DNA from: Podospora pseudoanserina
Lineage: Eukaryota; Ascomycota; Sordariomycetes; Sordariales; Podosporaceae
DNA length: 64,000 bases
Assembly: GCF_035222485.1 (NCBI RefSeq)
Contig: NC_085921.1
Coordinates: 3,038,001-3,102,000 of the forward strand
Direction of reading: 5' to 3'
Every line of letters begins with the position of its first letter. Within the stretch, counting starts at the first letter, position 1. Made by a program: the position numbers and the translations under genes. The notes beneath the pieces were generated by a model. It was given only the letters and a program-made list of their open reading frames with translations. It did not search any database and had not been told where the DNA came from. Of the stretch, positions 44,442-56,370 are shown piece after piece.

Positions 44442-44826
44442 TTTAACTCCTGCTCCGCTGGAGATCCACATGCTGAATTGCCTATGGCAACTGTTTACTT
44501 TGCCCCTGAATCATCTTGGTGTGGACTGTGCGGCTAAGTCCTTCGCCCCATATCCTAAGTAGCTGGTGGCAGCAGTTGTCAATCCTTCCATACCTAGCCA
44601 AGAAGATACGCTGAACATGTCCTGTTTCGTAGACTAACAGAGCATACCACACCCCCAACAAGCCTTACGTCAGGAACCAAAGGCGCTCTTTCTCTTTTGG
44701 CTCAATCTGGGCCAACAAACTGGCATAGTTCAGGTTCAGTGAAAGCTTACCCCGCCAACAATATTCCAAGCAATTCAGGTTCGCAGGGCGGAAAGATATT
44801 AGCGCTTACTCGATATATCGACGGAG
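44442..44826. other. intergenic, nothing recognised
   Basis: Spacer between the 5S gene and the fructosamine-kinase-like gene. Confidence 0.5.
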
Positions 44827-45796
44827 ATGCTGGTATATTGCACTCCCAGTATCAAGATTGAAGTTACTCGATCCATGATGGGGCAGACTCCCCCTGACAC
44901 TATTCCTCTCCCGATGGCTCAGGGTAACTCTGAAGTCGACGAAAAAGCCCTCAGAGGTTTGTTCGCAACGACAACATGCTCGCAGCATTTGTTAATACTG
45001 ATCTCAATGCAGCACACCCAATTCCCAGATTGGCCCTTGTGGAATCTCAGCAGTTCGGCAAGTCTCTTTGGGGGAAAACAGGCAAACTGACTGTGAAGCT
45101 CCCTGATGCGACATTAGAGGACTACTTTCTCAAGGTAATTCTCTGTCCTGCCCGTGGACCTTTCTTCTGATAATTGAACTAATTGCCGTGAAATCTACGT
45201 TTAGGTGGTACCAAACCTTGACTCTATCGGAAAACAGATGTGTCACGGGGAGTCGGGAGAGGCTTTCATTTTTGATGCATGCTCGTTTCACCGACACAAT
45301 GAGCACGATACGGGCAACTGGCGAGCCCCTCGGCATAATCTGAGTGGCAAAGCGCACATTGAGAATTACGAGCTCCACTTTCCAGTTTCGGAGCCAGGTA
45401 GGTGCCATCTAACGTGGTGATCATCCTGTGCTAACTTCTATTGTTTAGTGGAGGATTGGGATGCTCAAAACCAACTGTATTCACTGCCGTACAACCTAGG
45501 CAATGCCATCTATGTTCCTGGATCAAGTCAAAGACAAGTGTGAGTGTCTGGAACTTTCCCGTCGTTTTTATGATTATGTTGCCTTGCTAATAATTTGCAG
45601 CGTCTATGAGGATATGAGAACTCACTGTACTCTAATTTGTCCTGACGTTTTGCGTGAAGAGATGCAACTTGGGCGGGATCCCGGGGATACTGAGGGTGGC
45701 TTGGTTTCATCTGAGACTAGGTTGGCCTGTAGCAATATGAGCTCCGAAGAGATGGAGATAGCAGAGAAGGACCGTTTAGAGGCGGCAGAAAATTAG
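44827..45796 (+). CDS. Fructosamine-kinase-like protein lacking the catalytic core
   Basis: Exons 44827-44956, 45013-45134, 45205-45397, 45449-45539, 45601-45796; all gt/ag and in frame, about 243 aa (ATG at 44875 is another start). The N-part LVESQQFGKSLWGKTGKLTV then YFLKV is the N-lobe start of fructosamine/ribulosamine 3-kinases. The C-part FIFDACSFHRHNEHDTGNWR and VEDWDAQNQLYSLPYN is their last third. Between them IGKQMCHGE leads straight into SGEAFIFDAC. About 150 residues, including the catalytic HGD loop, are missing; the metal-binding FD remains. The splice sites and the frame are otherwise preserved. It may be a recent pseudogene or a non-catalytic derivative. Confidence 0.82.
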
Positions 45797-45990
45797 CAGG
45801 ACAAATAAGCACGGAAACGCACGACAAAGTCTTTGATCGTCAACAGCAGATAAATAGTTATGCTCGATTGGAAGGCCGTACAGAGAGCTGTGCATTATGC
45901 TTTCTGCAAGGCAGATGCATGGTGCTGCTGTTGGGCCCGTCCTGCGGGGCAACACCTGCTGGCTCGGTCGCTTCTACTGTTTTAAAGCAA

Positions 45991-48255
45991 TCACCAAGTC
46001 CTTGGTTCCAAACGCTCTTGCTTTGGTGTCCCCAGCCAAAGAGCAGGTCTACCTGCTGAATCCTCGATGTCACCATGTCTGCTCCTTTCGAGTCGCACTG
46101 ACGCTTTCTTCGCCTTTTGCTCCAACTTGTCCACGCCATCCCCGATACCTCCGATATTCTGTCGCGTCTCGTCATCCAGTGCGCAAAGCGTCGCCAGACT
46201 TGAGCTCTTGATCACCTGCACACGCGACATGTACGTCGCTGCGACAGTCAGAACGAGAAACAAGGTTGTCAATACCAGTTGCGTAGTAAGCATGCCCATC
46301 CACTCCCATCGAATTCTGACAAACGCCTGAGGGGCGTATACACTGCCCTGGACAACGCTTTCAGGCCTGGACAGCCGAGTCGTACCCGCTCTCACACTGC
46401 GTATTTTGTTAGCGAATATCGAACATAGTTATGGGCAGATAGAATTACTCACAGGTTTGTCATCGAGCGCGCCGCATTGGTCATCACAGTCTGGATATCG
46501 GCGAGTCGCTTTTCGGGAGGAGGTAACTCGGTTGTCAAGAAGTCTCCCAGCAGAGAGAAGGCAAATGCCTTAGCTGACCCTCCACCGTTCGAAGCAACCA
46601 CCCCTCGAGTTCTATCCATCAGCAACGAGTCCAGCATTGTCGACGCTAGTAACATGGACGCCGTTAATGAAGTCCAAACGTTTATCGTAAAGTCGACAGA
46701 ATCCTCTGCATTCGGTGGCCTTTCCAAGGTGAATTCGGCCCCCCCATAAGTGTCGTTACACTGGCCCGTGGAATAGCAAGGATAGAACTTGGGGTCCCAT
46801 GCCACATTCAGTGTGTTGTTTAGTTCACTGGTGACCCGCGATAAGGTGGAGACTTCTCTTGTCACAGACTGACCCTGGGTGACTTCTGTCTCATATGTTT
46901 TGGTACACCACCAGAACGCCAATTCCAAGTACTTGACCTTTGACATCATCTCAGTCAATGCGTCAGCGTCAGAGGAAGTGCTAACCATCTCTTCTGTATA
47001 AGCAATGAAACTGTCGCTGACGATCAAATCAGTTACCGATTGGTTAAATGCCCCGGTGGGCTCGTCCAACAATCCAATAATGACGGGAAACACCTTGTCG
47101 ATGGCAGTGTAAAAGTTCCCGTAACCGGCTGAGCCTGCTGTGATGTTGCTGGTCTGAAGAAGGAGTTGAAGACGCTTTTCAGTTGTCTTTCTGAGACGGT
47201 CGTGGAGCGCAGGGTTGTTGACTGTTGACAGGTTTGCCACACCACCACAAACGGCAAGACTTCCGTAGGCTGGCCAGATGCAGTCACCGGATGAGCAATT
47301 AGCTCTCAGTTCCGTCACTCTCTCGGTGGAAGGGGTAAAGAACCCCTCGAAGATGGCTCGCTGCTCTCGCAGAGTGTCGTACGGTGCTACAAGGTTCACA
47401 TTCGTTAGCCCATGTTTACTTTTAGTTGCTACGGCTTGCTCTGAACTTACTAAGAGCCAACATGTTTCCATCATAGGTTGAAAACGTGGTCGCTCTGTCC
47501 ACGGCGGCGGTATCGTTGGCCTGAAGTGACAGGGCTTTCCGTACATCGTACGTTATGGCTTGCTGGGTAAGTGTCGATGTGAAGAGACCGCTAAGCATAA
47601 TCAAGGCACCAAATGAAGCAAGCATCCTGCATGTTCTCTGACATCAGCATGCAGTCTGAACGATTTTTCATCACGGGGATAACTCACCCCTTGAATCCGA
47701 TCAGCAGCCGCACGCCGCCAATTCCACCCCTCATCGCATCATCGAACACTTGGAAATCAAGTAGCGGTCGGTGTTTAGCTGGCCGACCGACAGGAGACAG
47801 AAACCAAATCCATTTCAGCTGTGCCAAACCCTCCGCGATAGGCACCAAAAAAGCCACTTTGGCTAGGGAAGTCAAGAAGGCCAGGATGGTGTTTAGAGTG
47901 ACGCCCAGATACATCTCCTCGGAGGGTCGGTTGTCAGCACGCCACAAAAGAACGAATATAGCTGCTCGAGCGTTAGCTGATATGGAAGTCTTGACACAGA
48001 TTCTGAGTTTCTTTACCTACCGATAAGACACAGCATTCCGCCCAGCTGGGCCAGTATTTCCGGTAACCATCTTCTCAACTGGATCGAAGAGATTACCTTC
48101 GTCCCTGGCTCCTCCCCATCACTGGATCTCGTATAGCACTCTAAGCTCACTCTGGTGCTGGTCTCCTGCTTTGAGAATTGGTGTTCCTGAGAAGGTTCTG
48201 CCGGAAATTGCAGCCAAGATGTTTGTCCACCTGAGAAGACGCTTGCGCTCGCCAT
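45991..48255 (-). CDS. DUF3176 multi-pass membrane protein
   Basis: Five exons: 48255-48021, 47961-47688, 47626-47451, 47386-46453, 46396-45991; each join keeps frame at gt/ag sites. About 674 aa. The DUF3176 region covers the first helices: LPEILAQLGGMLCLIGAIFV, LNTILAFLTSLAKVAFLVPI then AEGLAQLKWIWF and RPLLDFQVFDDAMRG. A third helix (ASFGALIMLSGLFTS) leads into a large extracellular domain with paired cysteines (ANCSSGDCIWP, YSTGQCNDTYGG) and several N-glycosylation sites. A last helix (TTQLVLTTLFLVLTVAATYM) precedes a charged cytosolic tail. The family is common in ascomycetes and uncharacterised. ATG at 48255 has context CAAAAATGGCG. Confidence 0.92.
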
Positions 48256-49669
48256 TTTTGAGCGGTTCACGGATGACACTGAATTAAAGAAGGTTCAACA
48301 TCAACATCCATCACATGCACCACATAACAATATGGGCCGTTCCTAATAAACGCATCATCATATACTACCATTGACTCGACCGTTAAAACATTGACGACCT
48401 TCTCCAGGCATACCACTAGGCTGCAGACTACCTATTTCCGGACCCTGTTGTGCTCTCAAATCGGTGCTTCGCCTCACAGGCAGACCTTGTGTGATGTAAA
48501 CTCGCCAATCGCTACCGACCCTTCCGACGCACCAGCGACTCTTCCACAGACATACTTGGGCTCTTCCTAACTACCTGTCCACTGACCGAAAATCTTTTCA
48601 GCCGTCCATACATCTCAATTACTCAAGCTCAGCGACCCAGGACATGCCGTCTTGGCGATTGATAGACCTGCTTTGGATGCCTTCTCTTTCCCCCCGTAGC
48701 GACGATCGACGGCAAGGCACAAACTCGGGCACTCTGCCAGTCAGCATTCGTCCTCGCCTTGATTCGGCTGGAGGGTTCCTGCATGGCACTCACTTTATTC
48801 TGGCCGTCTTACTTGCATCTTGGAGGTGAGCATGCCAGACAGTCACTGACAGTAGGTGGCCATTCCTCCAATCCCACACCACCCTCTTGGCATTTGCTAA
48901 ACACATGCGCGCTTTGAGGCTTTCCTCCACTCAGCTTACACAATCACCAATCTGACTTGCAGGAGGTTCACAAAATTCCCACGCGGTCTGAGCCGCTTGT
49001 TTCTAGCTTGCACATCCTTGCTCTTTTGACACTCCTTCAAGCAGCGAATCAACACCACGTTCGCTCCCATCTGCCTTTCCTGGGACCGCCATTGACGATC
49101 ATCCGAAAATCAGACCTTCTTCTTGTGCCCCGCGTTCCCAGTTTCCCTTCCCCACATTCCCCGGGATCGGCTTCCGGTTCTGGAAGGTTGCATCGGAGCA
49201 AGTACCGCTGCTGAGCCCTTTTGCCCGGTAGTTTGACTACGTGACCGGAGATCTTGCTGGTGTAATGGCTCCTTGGCGGCTATTGGTGTAGTATGGTGGT
49301 GGAAAGAACCCGCCGAATCTGGGTTTAGGAGGGTTTCGCAAACTTGAAGAGTGGTATCGCCGAAACGGCGTGCCTGGATGATTGGGTGAAGCAATGATGC
49401 GGCGGCATCGGGGCGGTTTGCATGGCGGGTTGGACGACGATGTGGTGCCCCGACAATTAGTCCGATTTCTTTTACTCAGACGGAAGGGACAGGGTGGTGT
49501 CTTGAGTATAAAATACCTGGTACGGCCCCCTTACGTGGTGTTTTTATTGTCTCAGCCAGTCGAGGATTGGAGTCCGGAAACATAACAGTCACTCTACATC
49601 AGCCCACCCCCTCCGCTTCAATTGCTCGTGTCGCCGCCGTTGTCTCTTCACTCTTGATAAATCGTCAAA
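48256..49669. other. divergent intergenic region
   Basis: About 1.4 kb between the divergent DUF3176 and phospholipase genes. No coding signal. TATAAAA at 49507-49513 sits about 160 bp before the phospholipase ATG. Confidence 0.55.
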
Positions 49670-50281
49670 ATGAAGGCCTTCACCCTCCTCGCCCTCGCGG
49701 GGTCAGCTCTCGCCCTCCCAGCCAGCACCGGCGTCCTCGAGCAGAGACAGTCCGCGGTCCAAGTCACCGACGAGCTCATGTACGGCATCAGCCTCCCCGC
49801 GTTCACCGCCCGCCGCAACGCCCGCAACCCCCCTACCCTGGACTGGACCTCTGACGGCTGCACTTCCTCCCCTGACAACCCGCTCAACTTCCCCTTCGTC
49901 CCCGCCTGCCACAGACACGACTTTGGCTACCACAACTACCGCGCTCAGAACCGCTTCACGGAGAGCGGCAAGCTCAGGATTGACAATAACTTCAAGACTG
50001 AGTATGTTGAGCCCTTGCAGACTGAATTTGTAGGACATGTTGCTAATGAGTTCGTGTTTAGCTTGTACTACCAGTGCAGCACTGTGTCTCTATCTGGCGT
50101 TTGCAGGGGTCTTGCGGATGTGTATTATGCTGCTGTGAGGGCTTTTGGTGGCGGTGATGCCACGCCGGGCAAGCGGGAGACTCATGATGAGCTGGTGAAG
50201 GAGTATGAGGAGAAGTTGGCGATTTACAACGCGCTGGTTGCTCAGGCGGAGGCGGATGGGTTGATTCCTGCTCAGGCTTAA
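49670..50281 (+). CDS. Secreted prokaryotic-type phospholipase A2
   Basis: Exons 49670-50001 and 50062-50281. The 60-bp segment between starts gtatgt and ends tttag; it is in frame and stop-free but interrupts the fold, and its removal gives NFKTDLYYQCS as family members have. About 183 aa. Signal peptide at residues 1-16, with a likely propeptide ending VLEQRQ. The active-site region reads DGCTSSPDNPLNFPF then ACHRHDFGYHNYR, with the His-Asp dyad of the family; cysteines C..C flank it and recur at YQC and GVC. It hydrolyses the sn-2 ester of phospholipids outside the cell, usually with calcium. Related fungal secreted enzymes are known. Confidence 0.93.
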   Translation: MKAFTLLALAGSALALPASTGVLEQRQSAVQVTDELMYGISLPAFTARRNARNPPTLDWTSDGCTSSPDNPLNFPFVPACHRHDFGYHNYRAQNRFTESGKLRIDNNFKTEYVEPLQTEFVGHVANEFVFSLYYQCSTVSLSGVCRGLADVYYAAVRAFGGGDATPGKRETHDELVKEYEEKLAIYNALVAQAEADGLIPAQA

Positions 50282-52083
50282 GCTGGATGAGGGTGGTGGG
50301 TTATGTGCCCGGGGAGGAAATGTAGTTCAATGTGTATGATTTATGATTTTGGATGAATGAAAAGGCCTGTCAGCATCATTTTGTGAATATCTGTTGTCCG
50401 TATATTTCAAAACCTTATAGCTACCTTTCAGGTATGGTTTGTATTCTAGAAAGCCCAATTCAGGGAGTATGCAATAACCCAGCTTTAGCACAACAGATCT
50501 GCGGGAAACATCCCCTGTTAAGGCAAAAAAAAAAAAAAAAGCCGAAGTCAGACAAGAGTGATGTGCTCAATCTGAACATGCAGACAATGAATTCAAGGGA
50601 AATGTGATGCCGATGCGAGAAGAATTCTCTGCCAAATTCTGAAGTGAATTTCCTTACGGTATCTCTACATCCACCCGTGAGAGAGCGGTGATCTGACCAT
50701 TCCTTTGCATTGTGTCAGGCAGCCTGGCCTGCGGCACAGCAGAAGCTACATCACCCACACCGCGCATTGGAGAAATATAAGATTGTAGCCCTAAACGTCC
50801 GCCAAAAAAAAACACCACCGCCCCCGCGATCACCACCCGGACTCCCAACCCCAGCCCCAAATCGCCAGAGCGAGCGAAAAAAACGCTAGCCAGCCCAAAA
50901 CGTCTTGCCAAAAAAGCGTCCACCTCGTCCAGCGCCGCCGCCGGTCTGCCCCCACCGTATCCTTCCCCCCCCCCCATATCATTCCATGCTCTTGCCTAAT
51001 CTTCAGTAAGCACAGTGCTATTATGAGTGGTAAGTCAAATTTGGATAAATCACGGTACAAGGTCAGTCAGGGGTTTGGGACACCGGTGGAGATCACCGCA
51101 CCCGCAGCGCGCGAGGAGGAGGTGGGCGCGAGGGAGTTCTGGGAGGCCATTGTTATTTCGAAAAAAAAATCGAAATTCTTTTTTTTTAATAAAAATTGGT
51201 AGAGAGGCTGATTGATTAATGGGAGAGTTGGTAGAGTTTCCAGAGACCAGAATTTAAGATTTAATGTGAGGCTGGAGGAAGAAAAAGTGAAGATTGAGCC
51301 TTGAAACTTGGAATATTTATAATATCCAACTATGCATCAACTTCCCTCTTGCCGCCGCTGCCATGCCGGACAGTAGGATTCCGTGACGTGACATGAGATG
51401 GGAAATAACCATCCAACCGGTCACTTACCTTTAACTGAGATATTCTAAGTGTAATATGCGCATATGCTAGTTGAAGCGGAAGGGGTGATTTCCCTGATTC
51501 TTTTGTGGTACTATTGTTACAACTGGTGTCTTTTCTTAACCCCGTTAAGGGCCCTCGAGGATCCCACAAGGCTGTGATTGTTTCGTCCCGATGCCACGCG
51601 TGCCGTGAGGTCCGTCGCGCTGGAGTGGATGCGCCCATTCCACCGATTCCTTTGTCGGTTTTCTCGCTGTTCATGCAGCTGACCAACCAATTCGCGGGTC
51701 AAAACACGTCGTGGTAGTGGTGTGGAAGCGCAACCCAAGAGGCGGGTGATTGGCCATGGACGCATGAGAGTCCACGCAGCTGAAGACATGGTGGGGAGCC
51801 GACGCTCGTGTGGCTGCGGCTGCGTTGCCGCCCAAGGCGTCTTCGCGCCCAGCCCGCGGGCTAAATGCTGAACAGTTACTCTTTCTCAGTTATCCTTGCG
51901 GTTCTTGTTCTTGCAATTAAATCCAGATGCCTTTCCCTCGGGCGACGCTAGGCATTTGATGCTCCCTGATCCAATCCGTAGCCGTCGAACCTCCACAGAA
52001 TCCCGCGATCGAACGAACCGGCGCAGCTGGTTGACATCCAAATCCGCAGTCGTCCTCGAAAAGGCCTAGCCGATTATCTCACA
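50282..52083. other. intergenic with homopolymer tracts and one tiny frame
   Basis: About 1.8 kb. It contains an A-run near 50525-50540, a C-run near 50967-50976 and T/A runs near 51161-51190. A 59-codon plus frame from the ATG at 51023 (YKVSQGFGTPVEITAPA) is open and ends in a Lys/Phe-rich homopolymer; it has no recognised family. Otherwise nothing seen. The right part is the NLR promoter. Confidence 0.5.
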
Positions 52084-55000
52084 ATGGATGCCCAGGCAGC
52101 TACCGAGCCCAGAACTCATAGCGACTACACTGTGGGATGGGTCTGCGCTCTGCCCAAAGAACAAACCGCGGCGACAGCTATGTTAGATCACAGGCATGGC
52201 GATCTTCCGAAACCACCCAATGATCACAATACGTATACCCTAGGATCCATCGGCAATCATAATATCGTCATAGCCTGCCTGCCTAAAGGCGAGATCGGAA
52301 CAAATTCGGCGGCGACTGTCGCGACCTCGATGGCCAACGCCTTTCCGTCCATTAAGATCGGTCTAATGGTTGGCATCGGCGGCGGTATCCCACCCAAGGT
52401 TCGGCTTGGCGATGTTGTGATTAGCTCACCAGTGGGCCAGTATCCTGGGGTGGTTCAATGGGACTTGGGCAAGGCGAAAGAAGGGGGCAAGTTCGAGCGG
52501 ACTGGGTCGCTAAACAACCCACCTGCCTCGCTCCGCACTGCCTTAACGAAACTGGAGACCGAACATGAAATGAGCGGATCTAAGATACCTCAGTATCTAG
52601 AGGATCTAAAAGACAAATGGCCAAACCTGGCGCTGAAGTACGCCAGCCGTGATCACCTTAAGGACCCTCTGGACGTACTGGACGATCCAGTTCGCAGCCG
52701 CAGAGGGCAAACCATGTTCTTGGTACTACTTTGGGAGACAATCCTGGCCATTCTCAGGGTTGTCCTAGGCTGTTGGGCCCTTGCTTCCATGGGGTCTGGG
52801 GCCGAGCAAGTGGCGGGCACCACGGTGAACACTGCGGTTGATCGAGATGGCGGGAAGCTGCGAAATATGCGTGTGCATTACGGTCTGATCGCATCTGGTA
52901 ACCAGGTCATTAAAGACGCTACGTTCCGAGATAGGCTCGACGAGGAGTTTGGTGGCCATGTTCTCTGCGTCGAAATGGAAGCGGCGGGACTAATGAACAA
53001 TTTCCCGTGCATTGTCATCCGAGGCATCTGTGATTACGCAGATTCGCACAAGAATAAAGATTGGCAGGAGCACGCGGCGGCCGTGGCTGCAGCATTTGCG
53101 AAGGAGCTTTTGCAATATGTGCAGCCAAGTGCGGTTGTCGGAGAGCGTCCGGTGAAGGATATATTGGAGCAGACGTTAAAGCAGGGTTAGTAATTCTCCG
53201 GTCGGGGCCATTGCATATCTTTTAACAATAGATGTAGTTCACAAAGAGACATCCGCAACTCGAGAAGACGTCACCCAGATCAAGTCCAAATTGGGGAAAG
53301 AGGAAGATGAAGAAGTCCTCGACTGGCTCACGAAAATCGACTACGGTCCGCAGCAAAGTGACTACCTTAAGAGACGGCAACCAGGAACCGGGCAATGGCT
53401 CCTTGACTCAGAAAAGTTCAAGGGTTGGCTGTCCGCCAGCAATCAGACACTCTTCTGTCCAGGTATCCCCGGGGCGGGAAAGACGATCTTAACGTCAGTC
53501 GTGGTTGACCACCTCGGTTCCAAGTTTCACAACGACCCGAAGATCGGCATCGCATACATTTACTTCAATTTCCAGCGGCAAGACAAGCAGAAGATTGATG
53601 ACTTGCTGGCGAGTGTGCTGAAACAGATAGCCGAGAGCCAACCCTCTGTTCCAGGAAGCGTCAAAGATCTCTTTGACAAGCATAAGACCAAGCGGACGCG
53701 GCCATCACTTGACGAAACCTTGAGAGCTCTCCAGTCCATGGCGGCGACGTGTTCGAGAGTCTTTATCGTTGTTGATGCACTTGACGAATGCCAAACATCC
53801 GAAAGCTGCCGGAAGAGGTTTCTCTCCGAGCTTTTCAACCTACAGAAAATGCATGGAATAAATATCTTTGCGACATCGAGGTCTATCACGGAGATTGTTG
53901 ATCGCTTCAAAACCAGCATATCACTGGAGATCCGTGCAAGTACCGCCGATGTGGCACAATATCTGGAAGGTCACATATCGCAGTTACCATCTTTCGTCCA
54001 ACAGGACCGGCGGCTGCGAGAAGAGATTACGGCGGGGATCTCAGAAGCCGTCGATGGAATGTATGTACAGAACTGTAGGGAAGAGCAGCACAGGCACTAA
54101 CAGTTGCAGGTTTCTCTTGGCACAAATCTATCTTAATTTGCTTTATGACAAGATGACACCGAATGATATTCGAAGCACATTGGAAGTCTTCCGGAACCAA
54201 GGGCAAGGCCGAGCCGAGATACAGAAGGTCGGGGCACTGACCAGTGCGTACAACCAAGCAATGATGAGAATCGTTGGGCAGATGCCGGGTTGCAAGAAGC
54301 TTGCGATGGAGGTTCTGGCATGGATCACGTGCGCGAAGAGACAGCTTACCACGTTAGAACTCCAGCACGCCCTCGCAACCAAGCCGGGAAAGTCCGAGCT
54401 TGACGACGGAGACTTGCCATGCATCGGAGACATGGTCTCTGTATGTGCTGGACTGGTAACGGTCGATGAAAACAGTGGCATTATCCGGCTAGTTCATTAC
54501 ACAACACAAGAATATCTTGAGGGGACACGGCCGCGATGGAATCCGAATGCAGAATTGGCGATCACGACAACCTGCGTTACCTACCTCTCATTCACCGTCT
54601 TTGAGACCGGGTTCTGCACAACGGACCGTAAGCTTAAGGAGCGGTTGCAGTCAAACCCGCTCTACCATTACGCCGCGTGCAACTGGGGGCATCATGCACG
54701 TAAGGCTGCAACATCGAGTCAAGTGGTTATTGACTTTCTTGAGAGTAAAGCTAAGGTCGAAGCATCAAGTCAGGCGTTGATGGCCGCCAACTGGAACCGA
54801 TCATACTCAGCATACGCTCTACTAGTTCCAAGGAATATGACGGGACTGCATTTATCAGGATACTTCGGAGTCATCGAGGCCGCAGATGAGCTCCTTAGGA
54901 GTAGACCCGGTCCAGATCTGAAAGATACCTACAGAAGAACGCCGCTGTGGTATGCTGCCCAAAACGGGCACGAGGCCGTTGTTAAGAAGCTGCTCGCAGC

Positions 55001-56180
55001 AGGAGCCGACGTTAATGGTGCCACTGCTGCTTCTTTTGATGGCCAGACAGCGCTCCAAATAGCAGCTGGAGGAGGCCATCTCGAGGTGGTCGAGAAGCTG
55101 CTTGCAGCGGGAGCCGACGTTAATACTGCTGCTGCTGCTTCTGGTGGCCGGACGGCGCTCCAAGCAGCAACTAAAGGAGGCCATCTCGAGGTGGTCGAGA
55201 AGCTGCTCGCAGCAGGAGCCGACGTTAATGGTGCCACTGCTGCTTCTTTTGATGGCCAGACAGCGCTCCAAATAGCAGCTGGAGGAGGCCATCTCGAGGT
55301 GGTCGAGAAGCTGCTTGCAGCGGGAGCCGACGTTAATACTGCTGCTGCTGCTTCTGGTGGCCGGACGGCGCTCCAAGCAGCAACTAAAGGAGGCCATCTC
55401 GAGGTGGTCGAGAAGCTACTCGTAGCGGGAGCCGACGTTAATGCTACTGCTGCTACTTCTGGTGGCCGGACGGCGCTCCAAGCAGCAGCTGAAGGAGGCC
55501 ATCTCGAGGTAGTCGAGAAGCTGCTCGTAGCGGGAGCTGACGTTAATGCTGCTGCTGCTGCTTCTGGTGGCCGGACGGCGCTCCAAGCAGCAGCTGGAGG
55601 AGGCCATCTCGAGGTGGTCGAGAAGCTACTCGTAGCGGGAGCCGACATTAATGCTGCTGCTGCTTCTTCTGGTGGCCGGACGGCGCTCCAAGCAGCAGCT
55701 GAGGAAGGCTTCCTCGAGGTAGTCGAGAAGCTACTAGTAGCGGGAGCCGACGTTAATGCTGCTGCTGCTGTTGCTTTTGATGGCCGGACGGCGCTCCAAG
55801 CAGCAGCTGAAGGAGGCCATCTCGAGGTAGTCGAGAAGCTGCTCGTAGCGGGAGCCGACGTTAATGCTGCTGCTGCTTCTTCTGGTGGCCGGACGGCGCT
55901 CCAAGCAGCAGCTGAGGAAGGCTTCCTCGAGGTAGTCGAGAAGCTACTAGTAGCGGGAGCTGACGTTAATGCTGCTGCTGCTGCTTCTGGTGGCCGGACG
56001 GCGCTCCAAGCAGCAGCTGGAGGAGGCCATCTCGAGGTGGTCGAGAAGCTACTCGTAGCGGGAGCCGACATTAATGCTACTATTGCTGCTTCTTTTGGCC
56101 GGACGGCGCTCCAAGCAGCAGCTGAGGAAGGCTTCCTCGAGGTGGCGAATCGACTCAAGGCAGCCGGCACATTGAGATGA
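52084..56180 (+). CDS. Fungal NLR: PNP_UDP - NACHT - ankyrin repeats
   Basis: Exons 52084-53185, 53232-54060, 54110-56180; introns of 46 and 49 bp keep frame, giving about 1333 aa. Domain 1 (residues 10-350) is a purine-nucleoside-phosphorylase-like sensor: [50 protein letters not shown] and [13 protein letters not shown]. Domain 2 is NACHT: Walker A GIPGAGKT (about 445), Walker [12 protein letters not shown] (about 543), FATSRS sensor. A helical linker follows, then a degenerate ankyrin and eleven near-identical repeats (from about 919) with a terminal half repeat. Such proteins mediate non-self recognition and regulated cell death in fungi. The frame is intact throughout. Confidence 0.94.
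54934..56178 (+). repeat. Homogenised ankyrin-coding tandem array
   Basis: About twelve units of 102-108 bp, each encoding (R/Q)[17 protein letters not shown] followed by [10 protein letters not shown]. Units are nearly identical in DNA, including the GCTGCTGCT linker. Units 2-3 and 4-5 form a perfect 213-bp duplication (second copy starts 55251). Variation is concentrated at a few codons: GH or EF, AE or AG, and the DNA..SGG linker. Such uniformity means recent unit exchange by unequal crossing-over or gene conversion. Unit number can be expected to vary between strains. Confidence 0.92.
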
Positions 56181-56370
56181 CAAGAGTATATATTTATATG
56201 TCCTTTGTCGCACAGCTTGTTTCTATACTTTGCAGAAATGCTAATGTCGACCTGAAGTATAGCTTTAATCGGACACTTCGGTCGTAGGCTGCTGCGAACA
56301 GTCAAAAGAAGATCGTTACTAGTCAAATCAATAAAATGATGAACTTCTCTCCACATTCCAAGTCCTTTAT

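Noticed and set aside
50654-50977. A 107-codon minus frame with Gly-rich and Phe-rich runs, and a Lys/Ser/Pro frame on the plus strand
   Set aside because: Driven by A, C and T homopolymers; no start, motif or splice support on either strand.
54934-56178. Regularly spaced repeats that could be mistaken for a CRISPR array
   Set aside because: Units are coding ankyrin repeats without unrelated spacers, in a eukaryotic gene.
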